Positions 25,531-36,022 of a DNA stretch of 64,000 bases are shown in pieces; the first letter of the stretch is position 1; every line of letters starts with the position of its first letter. A program made the translations under genes and the position numbers. The notes below the pieces were generated by a model that was given only the letters and a program-made list of their open reading frames with translations, was not told the origin of the DNA and did no database searches. This stretch comes from Pontederia crassipes (Eukaryota > Streptophyta > Magnoliopsida > Commelinales > Pontederiaceae), in the NCBI GenBank assembly GCA_030549335.1, contig CM060194.1:62090547-62154546 (forward strand), given 5' to 3'.

Positions 25531-25679
25531 GACGTTTACGACGTCCAGTCCACTGTGGTCTTTTTTTTTCTCTTTTTACTCTTGCGCCTTTTTTCTCTCT
25601 CTCTCTCTCCTTCAGTTTTATGTAGTACGCAACTTTTTACTTGATTGGACGTTTCTATCAGTCTAAAATTTACTGCCGG

Positions 25680-26524
25680 CCGGCCGGCAAGGGATGGATC
25701 GGTTAAGCCTGACATTGTAGGCAGTTCGCCGGAGCTCTGCAGACGTGCTGAAAGGAGATGATCATAGCTCCGACGAGCTTCTGTCTATCTTCTCCGACGA
25801 AATTGTACAGAGCTCGTGAACGGTTGATAAAACCAGGGCCAATGCAATGAGATACATAAGCGACGAATGCTCGAGTTCCTGACTTGTCTCTATGTGAGCC
25901 CAGATATCGAAACACTCAGACAGACTTTGGCTCCATGCTTCAACGTGTTGGCAAACCAACAGGGAAATGAGATCACGCAGATCGGATAATTCAAACTTGT
26001 GGAAGGAACAAAAGGAACTAAACAGGACGACAAGGACAACACAACCCCCCTGACAAGCTTGAAGGATAATTTCCAAGCACAAGTTGCTGCTGCTGCCTCC
26101 TGTCAGAAGGATTGCATCTTGGCACCTACAACATGAATAGACTGCAACGATCCATAGAACGGAGCAAACAATTGTAAATGCCAAAAGACTGGTCATATCA
26201 ATTAATTCTACTCCTGACAGCAACTAAGTTGATGCCCGTGCTTTGATGCCATTGGATTGTTGTGATCCTTGCTTCAAAACAAGTATCCACTCTTTCATGT
26301 GTACCACGAATTATATAAGAGGAAACGCTTTAATGTGCTACATCGACAACATTGCTTTCCATAAAGACAGGACAAAGCTAAGATCCATTTGAAACATTAA
26401 GTCCGCCACAAAGCAAAGATGGTGAGGGTACGTAGATGTCCCAGATGGATGAAGAAATTTTTTTACATTGATGACTAACGTTCAACATAACTACTGGATA
26501 GTTTCCAGGCTGAGCCAGGTATTG
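25680..26524 (-). other. Probable 3' UTR and 3' flank of the HD-ZIP III gene
   Basis: Sequence just downstream of the HD-ZIP III stop codon (minus strand), of intermediate base composition. A 153-codon frame (26223-25762) is leucine- and cysteine-rich with no known domain and is not accepted as a gene. The transcript end was not determined. Confidence 0.45.
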
Positions 26525-29500
26525 TCAGACAACAGCGCAGTTCATAAACATGAAAGCTAGACAGTGAGGCGCATCATCTTCGTTCAAGACCTTCCACGCC
26601 ACAGCCTGCCCATAAGACATTGGCCTTCCCACACTCGATAAGCAGATGCCAGCAGGAAGATATGCAAAGCCCTGAAGCAAAGCAGTCAGGTTGCAATAGT
26701 GTCTACATTAAGAAATCAAGAAACGGGAAACATGAAGCACATGTTCTTTGCACTTGCCTGTTGCATGATCTTAGGAAATTCGGAGCACAGCGTCTTCCGA
26801 CCACTGTCATCAAGGATCTTCTCCAGTGTAATGTCCTGGAGAGCAACTAGTGTTGTCTCAAGCATGTCAAGGCCTGATTGATTGGCAAAGGTGAAAAGAG
26901 GTGAAGCCTGCAAGAAGGATCAAGAAAAACAAGTTGATGGCACAACAAAAAAAGCAACAAATTCTAAACTTATCATAATAAGGTTCATACATATGTAGGA
27001 AAAGTTCAAGAGTTTGACTATCACTTGCCTTTAAAGAACAGCACATTATTGGATCCGAATGGTGCCAAAGAAGTTTCAAAATTGAGTCATCAGATTGAGA
27101 TCCAGCTGTGAAGAGTTCTACTCCGGTATGAAACCTGCAAGTTAGTAAGGATAATCAATAACAAAATAAACCAGGCTACAGGATTTCGAAAGTCAAAGAG
27201 TTAAAATATATCATGACATGAGCAGCATTAACGAGGGAGAGAAATAAAACCTCAGCACTTCAAGGAAGAAAAATCAGAATTATAGATGTTTACAGAATAA
27301 CCAAAAAATAGCACATTTAACATAGGCATTACCGGTAGCTCTGGGATATCCACCTTGCCAGTATGTGGGCTTCGGGTGAAACAGATGGATGTTTCACTGC
27401 AATCTGCGAACCCAGGCGAGGAGCAATTGCCATAGCAACTCTCTGTACAGAAGCAACCACACTTCTAACATATTGCCGTGCCATTGCGGCAACATTTTCT
27501 CTCAGATGATTCTCATAGGTGAATTGGAAAGCTATAGTCAATACTGATCTCAGATTGCTAGCGTCTGAAGCAGAATCATTTGAGTAGCGTGTTGTCGCAC
27601 CAGATCCAACCTCAAGAGTTGAGGCCAAGTCAAGAGTACATGTCGTTGCAGGTAAATTCTGCAAAACATTTATATAATGAACAACAATAAAACAAAACAT
27701 TGTTTAAAAGGAGCATCTGTTAATTACATTGGAAATGAATCTGCAGAAACATAACTAATCAGGGATTGTTTATGCGCCCCAACACAAGAAAAGAAACTAC
27801 AAAAACAATATCAAGTTATGAACTTACAGTTTTGGAATCTAATGGTATTACACGAAATCCTGATGGTAGTAAAGGGGCATCATCAGCAAAGGATTCATCA
27901 ATAGGCGCAAATACAAGCTGCGCACATGAGTCTACAGTATTCTCATCAACTCCGTTACAAAGCTGTCAGTGGAATAAAAGGTATGTGAATAAGAGAGCTG
28001 AAAATAATAAAAGACATCAATTTTGAGTTCATATGGTCTAACCTGTAACAAATACATGTCTCTGGCTAAAATATCATCTTGGTTAAATCCGTGGGCATCT
28101 AATCTGATTACCTCCAAGAACTACCGAAGGTGACACATTGAAACATAAGTTACCCACAGAAGAATCAAGATAACCAAGTATGTTGGAAAAAGTATGTTAC
28201 CTCCTCATGTTCAATGGTATGTGCAAGAGGAAGTACAACCTGACTTCCCAGAGATCCGGAGCTAGGTCTCAATAAAGGAACTGCATAAGGGCTAGCTCTT
28301 AATGAAGCAGAAGAATAAGCATCAACACCACAATCAGCCCATTCAGATCGATGTTCCCGCAAAAAGCGAACAAGTAATGCAGGTGGCACATTCTGCACTC
28401 AAAACAAGAAACTTAAGGTATATTGCTGAAAAGCAAACGGCATTGTGACTATCACAAAGAAACAGACCTGCAGTAACATTGATGCTTTGGCACACAAAAT
28501 ACCACCTCCAAGAGCAGAAAGCATCATAGATGAGTTAACATGGGACCCAACAAGTTTGCTTGAAGATGAAATAGCAATTGTCACATCCTCAGCACCATCA
28601 CTACCTAAGATTGACCATCCATCATCAGCAAATCCATTGACAGCATCATTGAAGCCCCTACAATATCACCATAGTTTCCAATGTCAAATACTTGTAATAT
28701 CTGAGTACAACAGGATAGGAAATGAGAGCTTGCAAACCTGCTCAAACGATGACTAAAATTTCTAAGCACCGCAGGCTGTCGTCCTCCACCATAAGGAATT
28801 TCACCACTCACCTCTTGTGCAAGTTGTCTAATGTGTCTTAGTGCCTATAAGGTCAAAGGCTCATTCTGTCAGATGTCCTGAGTATGGCATCCATGCATAA
28901 AAAAATAAAAGAGTGAATACTTACAGGAATGGTCATTCTATGAGCGAGAATTTTTGATGAGCCATACAAGGGTCTGAGAATTTCAGGTACACTCCAAGCC
29001 TAAAGCATATAAGTGATAGAAACATCAGACAAGCTGCATGAAAATGCAGAACAAATATGTGATCTCTGAGTCGAGTCTTACGCCCAAATCAATGTGATCT
29101 ACAAGATGAATCATTGATCCACCTCCCTCACATGGGCGTATTAGACACCCACTAGGCAGCATCTCAGCTCTAACAAAATTTGGGGCAGGTGGGCCAGCAG
29201 GGCCACCAGTTGAAGGAGTCAACGATCTTTCACAAATCTAAAAAACAGGAGCATGATTTAGTAGCTCATAACAGCTACAAGCTTCCAGATAATGAGGCCA
29301 AAACAATAAAGATGAAACTACTCATTTTTATGCAACATTTATAAAGAACTAGCATAAGAATCTAAGTTCAACGTATCATTAGATCCAGACCAAAGATTCA
29401 TACCACAAGACTTCCATCATCGAGTCCAGCTGTGTATCTAATTGTCCAAAAGTCACGTGCAGATGCCAAAGTAGTAGGAGCATATGTCTGGTAGAACAAA

Positions 29501-31487
29501 GCAATATGGTGAAAAAAAAAGTGATTAAACTGACATAAGATCTATATAAAATAACCAAAAGAGTGACGTAATACCTGCATGTATATTAGTTCAATGGTCC
29601 CGCCATTCCCAGTAGGAATTACAGAGAGGACATTAAGGCATCGACAATCCCGATACCAAGATGGGCGATCTTTGAGAATCTCTGCAACCTAAACAAAGAG
29701 CCATTGTTTATTCAAATAATAAGATAAAATCATGCAATTCTTTCAAGTGATCTAACATTAATTTAAGTGCTGCATCACCTTTGTAGGTTCTAGATTCACA
29801 AGACCGCATACTCGAGCTGCTACCCCACTACAGTTGTGAGAAATAGCAATGATTCCAATAGAATCCGGACCAGGCTGACAGCAAAAAAAACATAATTTCG
29901 CATCAGAAATTATGAGAGAGAAAAATGGTTACTATAAAATAGAGAACATATTTCTATTGAACATCACCTTCATCCCAACCATCTGAACCCAATTAACAGC
30001 AGTTCCAGTCGCCTTTGAAAGGAACTCTGCCAAGGTCTCCTCAGCAATAGCTAGTAGACTTTTGGATAAATAAGTAAACAAGAAACAAACAAGTTAGGCA
30101 ATGTGAAAAGCATTTAAACATAGTGAAGCAAGGTCATAACTACGAAGATGATGCAGTACCCAGCTGGGTTGTTAGCATCCCTCTGAGGATGCGGTGGTGT
30201 TGGGTTTTGTTGAGGGTGGTGTTGACCACTAGTCACCACAGACTCACAGCTGGTGTCTGTAGTTCCTACAGAAGCCTGCATAACAGCAATACAAGAAAAT
30301 TTATCAATATGATATTTCATATTGGTGACACAAGTACAATAAAACATAGAGGATGAAAACTATCATAATGAAAAATAAATAGCGTGACGTATTGCTATGG
30401 AATCTGTCAGAACACATATTTACAACATACTACATGAGGGCACAATGAACGCATAATTGTTATTTTTCCAGAGCAAATTGCAGGCTAACTCGCTTTGTTT
30501 TACAAAAACCGAAAACGAATTTGAACTCCTCAAGAAAGAGGACTTACACTGTGAATTTGGTGGCGCATGTAGCCATTGTCATATACTAGCTGAGATACCT
30601 GCTTCTGCAACCGGTCATTTTCCTCCATCAACAATTTATTCATGGCAGTCAATTTTCTGTTAACTGTTTGGAGCCGGGAGGCCTCCTTCCTCTGCTTCTC
30701 ACGACATCTAAAGAAAATGAACAAACAATAATATTATCATGGATGCATGAGTTCAGGGTAAACCATAAGTTTCACAATCAATATATATGTAGTTTTGATT
30801 TCTAATTAACGGAAATAAAATGCTACGAGATTATCATCATCGCCTTATACACAGTGACAAATTCTCCACTGATGTAAAGTTTTATCACCTTTTAAAGCAA
30901 CTGCCTTGATGAAAAAAAATTAAAGTAGCAGATTTCCGGCTTATAAACAGTTTATAACCAAAACTTCTTGAACAGCAAAGGAGCAGAAAGAGGATACACA
31001 TTAAAGCCCCTAATGCCTTCGAGATTTTGATCCATGGATATATAACTGATTACTTCAATTTTGGATAGGGACAAAAAAACAATAAGCAGAAAGAGGAAAC
31101 AGATCATTTCCAACATATTTTGGAAGAGAAAAAAGATAATATTTTTATAAGAAAATAAGCAAACTCAAGTACAAAAAATCCCCAAAATTATTGTCCGGAT
31201 AGGAAAAAGCAGCAAAGACTCGGTTTTATTTCAGGGAAACATGGATGAGGAACTATTCACCTGCGATTTTGGAACCAGACTTTGATCTGCTTCGGCTCGA
31301 TGTTGGCGAGGATGGGGCACTCCCTAATGAGCTGCTGGCGCCGGTGCGAGCTGGGCTTGGGGCACTCGCTATAGACCCTCTCGAGCGCCTCCACCTGCTC
31401 CGGCGTGTACCTCACGTACTTCCCGGCGTCAAGCCCCTGATGATGATGCTGCCCGCCCTTCTCCTTCCCCGTCAAAATCATCGCCAT
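26525..31487 (-). CDS. PHB/PHV-like: Class III HD-ZIP transcription factor, PHABULOSA/PHAVOLUTA (HOX32-like) type, 849 aa
   Basis: Nuclear DNA-binding regulator of shoot meristem, leaf upper-side identity and vasculature. The exons I join are 31487-31261, 30707-30548, 30275-30160, 30058-29968, 29874-29779, 29688-29575, 29487-29404, 29237-29082, 28999-28925, 28844-28738, 28657-28468, 28392-28201, 28120-28043, 27962-27828, 27658-27333, 27134-27029, 26907-26758 and 26671-26525. All phases agree and give 849 codons plus TGA; 18 exons is usual for the family. Domains are homeodomain about 22-82 (KVWFQNRR), leucine zipper about 83-120 (MNKLLMEENDRLQKQV), START about 165-385 and MEKHLA about 700-848. 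The segment TTDTSCESVVTSGQHH points to the PHB/PHV clade rather than REV or the CNA/HB8 group. Introns 16 and 17 start with GC, not GT. Odd points are the C-terminus NCAVV where relatives have NWSFV, plus YGQA, PLYGSS and TIPAL in otherwise conserved blocks. Confidence 0.95.
29865..29978 (-). promoter_or_regulatory. miR165/166 target site, split by intron 4
   Basis: The end of exon 4 (TTGGGATGAAG, 29978-29968) joined to the start of exon 5 (CCTGGTCCGG, 29874-29865) makes the known miR165/166 pairing site in the START domain, coding for GMKPGPD. The site exists only in spliced mRNA, because intron 4 interrupts it. By eye 17 of 21 positions match the complement of miR166, with the mismatches near the ends, as in other HD-ZIP III genes. 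It predicts restriction of the transcript to the upper leaf side. Confidence 0.92.
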
Positions 31488-31639
31488 CTCCGCCGCACCC
31501 CCAAAGCCGCGGCGAATCCCTGAATCCAAGACCACGGATGCCAAAAGGAGCGACCTTTGCCACCCCACGGGGTCCCTCCTCTCCCGGAAACGCCTTCGCA
31601 ACAGCTGGAAAGAAAAGCCGACGACGCTGACACCACGAA

Positions 31640-31726
31640 TCACCGAACCACGACGCCAACGGAGAGCGGAGTAAAAGTAAACCCTAGGTTCTTCACCGCC
31701 GTTTGCTCCACTCTTGGCGAGGCCAT
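31640..31726 (-). CDS. Upstream ORF in the HD-ZIP III leader, 28 codons
   Basis: The ATG at 31726 in context CCCATGGCC (G at +4, favourable) opens MASPRVEQTAVKNLGFTFTP and stops at TGA 31642-31640, about 150 bp before the main start. It lies between the predicted TATA box and the main ATG, so it should be in the 5' leader. Translation could lower the output of the main ORF; that is inference. The peptide has no known motif. Confidence 0.45.
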   Translation of the reverse strand: MASPRVEQTAVKNLGFTFTPLSVGVVVR

Positions 31727-31792
31727 GGGCTGTGGAGGAGAGAGCAAAAGGGAGTTAAAGAAAAAGAGACGTTTTATGGGACTTCGTTGTGG

Positions 31793-31805
31793 TATTTTTA
31801 TATAT
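31793..31805 (-). promoter_or_regulatory. TATA box of the HD-ZIP III gene
   Basis: On the minus strand the sequence is ATATATAAAAATA, a good TATA match. The expected start of transcription about 30 bp on (near 31765) gives a leader of about 280 nt. A GA-rich run lies upstream (CT on the plus strand, about 31927-31944). Confidence 0.55.
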
Positions 31806-34800
31806 GGGAAGAGGAGGGTAGTGGTGGTGGCAAAATACTCCGGCTTTTTTTAACTTGTGTTTGCCGCTGGTGCAAATTGCGTTAAAGAAGCAATAAAAGA
31901 CTAGAATGCTTTGTGATATCTCATACCTCTCTCTCTCTCTCTTCAGTGTTCTTTTTTTTATCCCCCCTTTTTCTTGCACCTTTTTTTATCTTATTCCCAT
32001 ATAATTTTTAGGAATTCTCATATTTTGTTTGTGTATAGGAATAGGATGCTGTTGCTGCTCTTCACCTGCTGTTCTGATGTAGCTGTCACTTGTCGCAGAA
32101 AATACTCATATACATATATACGTAACAAAAGAAAGAAAGAGCTCTGTCCAACCTGCCACTTGGAAAGAGATACAAGTGGATGTATATGTTAGGAATAAAA
32201 GATGCGTTTTTTATCGTCTGTATAATGTCATTGTTGGTGTGTTATTTTGGGCATGCATGATGCATGGTAGAGGGAGTGATGGTGGCATGCATGGACTCCT
32301 CCTCTCATCTCATATGTACGTCTGCGTCTGATGGCTTTTAACCTGGCACCACTTATTGCTCCCTCTTAAGAGGAACACATTTTGGTCACTGTTTTGTTCG
32401 CTTCATTCAATTCATATAAGTAGAGATCTTTTCTTCTACATCAACCACTGCAGAATAATGGTCCTATAACTAGAGTACATGTTAAATTGCTTATAGGCAC
32501 ATAACAGGTTTTGTGCAACTTTTCTCCTGAACAATTCAAGATGATTAGCTGCATGCGTAGTTTTATGTGGTTTGATTTGTTCCAAGTTTTAAGAATTGAT
32601 ATAACAACCCTATAACAGTAAATTAACTACAGTGCATTTTTTTTCCCTTTTTACTGTACTTTACTACTGCAAATTGCTATTGATGCAGTAAACTGCTTTG
32701 AAGAAGGAAAATATATGAAATTAATTAAAGCGAGCAAAGAGGAGGGAGGAAAAAAGAAGGATGCAAAAAGGCAGGATCCATCGGTTCAGAAGAACTCGCT
32801 GAGGTGCTGTCCCGAATTTACCGGTCAATGCAAACAGTATCATTTAATGCACAGACTTCAAATTGCATGCACGGCAGCAGTATATATCTGTATGCAATTT
32901 CATAAAGTTATCGAACATAATCTTATGTTCAGATACGTAGCTCTCTATGCTGATCTTAATTAAGTTACCTCTACCACTATAATCACTGTGCATGGTCAAA
33001 TGCTTGCTGTGTGCTACTCGTGTATAGGCTTTAATTTTTTTTTAACTTTTTTACCTGTGTTATTTCCTTCTCCCCCTACACATCTCACTGTTTCCCAGAA
33101 TCTCACAGATTTCAGCCTTCCTTTTTACTGCCGCAGTAGATCTTTCCCACCTTTTGCTTGTGCCTTGTGTGCAGCTTTATTTTATTTATGGGTGGCAGCT
33201 GCTGCAGTGATGCTTGGATTGGTTTAGCACTGTTCTACCAATGCACAGCCATGAAAGTGGTTCATGGTGGCTTTTGCTGTGTTCTTGCCATTTCTGATGC
33301 TTAGTTTTGAATGACCAGAGGACAAGATGAGGTTGGGTGGTGGTGGTGTGAGGTGTGTTCTTGCAATGCTTGCAGTAAATGTAGTGCCGGCGCCAAATCT
33401 GGGAGCAGATCAATATATGCATCTAATCTCTAAACTCCCTTCAATTAATACTTGAAGTTAATGATGCACCCCTATGTGTGTTGAATGATTGATGGCTTTG
33501 CATGCTATTGGATTCGGACATGCTAAAAGTTTTGGTGCTTCGTAATGCTTGGTTTTGGACACTCTCATTGATGCCTAGCATCTAAGTGTAGGCATGGAAC
33601 ATGGTGACAACTTTGTTGATGGAAATTAGCAACCTACCATTTGTCTTCTTTGGAGTTCGGAAAGTATTTGTCTTTCGTATGCTTGAGTGCATCAATATAT
33701 TATGCTTAAAAATATCCAGGTGTTAAAAGTACTTTAGGCCCATGCTTCTAGCTTTGATCCTTGTTTGGTAGTAGATGGAAAAACCTCATCAATGAAAAAT
33801 AAATCATAATCATCTAATTTGAACCACATTTTCAGAAACATGGTATTTACTTTCTTCGCTTTCGCACTTTTCCAAAAATTCTTGATTTTGTTTTTTTTCT
33901 TAATATATATAACAACAAATGGAGCCTAAAAAGTTCTTTTAAATAAAATTTCATGTCCTCTCCTATGAGAATATGGTTTACCACTATTAGTCTTGTTCCT
34001 TAACAACCACTGATCAATTTGAAGGAAGAAAAATGTACAAACCAAAGTAACCATTATATGTAAATATGATCGACTATTAATTATAGAGAAGATAATTGAC
34101 AATTAACATATCATATAGAGGAATTTTATGTCATTGCTCACTTTGAGCTTTCTGACTATCGCAAAGAAGACAAGGACTGCGAGAGTTACTGCAGTAAAGT
34201 ACAAAAAAAGAATATAAGATATACTACAAGAATAACATTATGCTTTTATGTGAAATGTGATTCTGGATAGTAATTAGCACAGTATGACTTTAGTAAGACC
34301 TTTTTCTTTAGCAAATATTTCAAGTTTGCTGGTTAGTAACCATCATGAACATGTACATAGTACAGACACAAGGAACATATACTGTGCATCTTTAGATCAA
34401 GGGTTCCTGGCAGAAGCTCTACACAGTCGTTTGCAAGTACACGAGTTTTGAATGATGCATTGACTCCTAGCTATGTGCCAAGCAGTTTCCACTGTAAAAG
34501 AGAAAAGTTTTTAGTATGCATAAGAACAAAATACTGTTCCTATAATGACACTTCGTTTTTGCACTTATAATAATCATATCGTGTCTTATTCACTCACATG
34601 TAGTATGTATGTATGTATATATACTGAGTATATGTCAGAAATAATTTGGATTGCATAGTACGTATAATAATTGATCATCGCCAATTCAATAACGCAATTA
34701 TTACATATATGGTCATCAATTCCAATTTTTTTTTTGTATTAGTTTTGCTCATCTTCAACCTCATGATATGTAGTATTTAAAAAAATGAATAAAACACAGT

Positions 34801-35933
34801 ATAATTCCATCTATTGCACTCTTCAACAGATATTATACTTTGGCAATCATTCCTTCCATTGTTTTATGTTCTATATGAAGATATCTGTAAGAAATAAAAC
34901 AAGAGATACTCCTTTAATTTCTTTTACCCAAAATCAAAGATGCTCTGAACGTTTGATTTGTCTCTTGCACAAGATAAAGGACATACAAAAGAGTAGTTGT
35001 CCTACATTAGACATATATATATTTGCATATGCCTCTCATAAATTTCTCTTTCCATCTTTCTACATCATAGTTTTACTTTTACCCTTATCAAAGGGTAAAA
35101 ATAATGATGCATTGCACCATTAAAATAATGCTGCTGATTGGAATCCAATAAAATTACTTGGGTTTACAGTCAATGTGCCTGATCAGGTTTTAAGAAGAAA
35201 AGTGGGAATAACAATATTCATGCATATATAAAATGCATCTTAGAAGTAGCAAGTTGGTTGGCTACTACTGCCGACTGCGAAACCAAATCTTTATACTTAA
35301 AAAGCCACTTTTAACACCATACATGCATCACTTTCGAATGTTCACATTTTTTTCCTAATTGTGGGAACGAACAGTACATGGTGTTGGTCCCTAGCTTGTC
35401 TCCCAAGCTTGTCATTTAGCTTTTATTAACAACTAATGGGGGGAGGGAGAGAGAGAAAGTTTGATATAGCACTGGAGTTTAGTAATTTCTTCAAGTTGAC
35501 ACATTCTTAATCGTGATTCAATAATTGCAGATCAACTTCTTAATCACTATATATATCGAAAAAGGTTTCTTTCTCTGTCCAAAATGATACTACTTGGGAT
35601 TAATACTTTTGAATGCTAAAAACAAAGGTTGACAACTCATTTTTTTTGTTGGTGTATAAACAGTGCATACATATCATGTAGACCTTATGCATATTAATAC
35701 GACATTTTAATTTCTAATAATCCGATGAACTATTGAGACACATATATATTACACGATATATATCACTAATTTTTACGAGTAGTAGAATATATAGGAATTT
35801 CTTTAGTTGTATTAACAAAAAAAAAACGCTGGGAACAAAAGTTAATTAATATCTCATGATGGTGGATTGCGGTGGAGATCAAATGGCAAGGATGTCTTCC
35901 TGTCTCCCACTGGTGGCATGATGAGGTCTTCTG

Positions 35934-36022
<89 letters not shown>

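Noticed and set aside
25762-26223. 153-aa minus-strand frame after the HD-ZIP III gene
   Set aside because: It lies in the expected 3' UTR or flank, is leucine/cysteine-rich without a known domain, and has no promoter of its own in view.
31488-31643. In-frame extension of the HD-ZIP III protein upstream of 31487
   Set aside because: The open frame has no ATG, only a GTG start, and lies after the predicted TATA box as leader sequence. Family proteins start shortly before the KYVRYTPEQ block.
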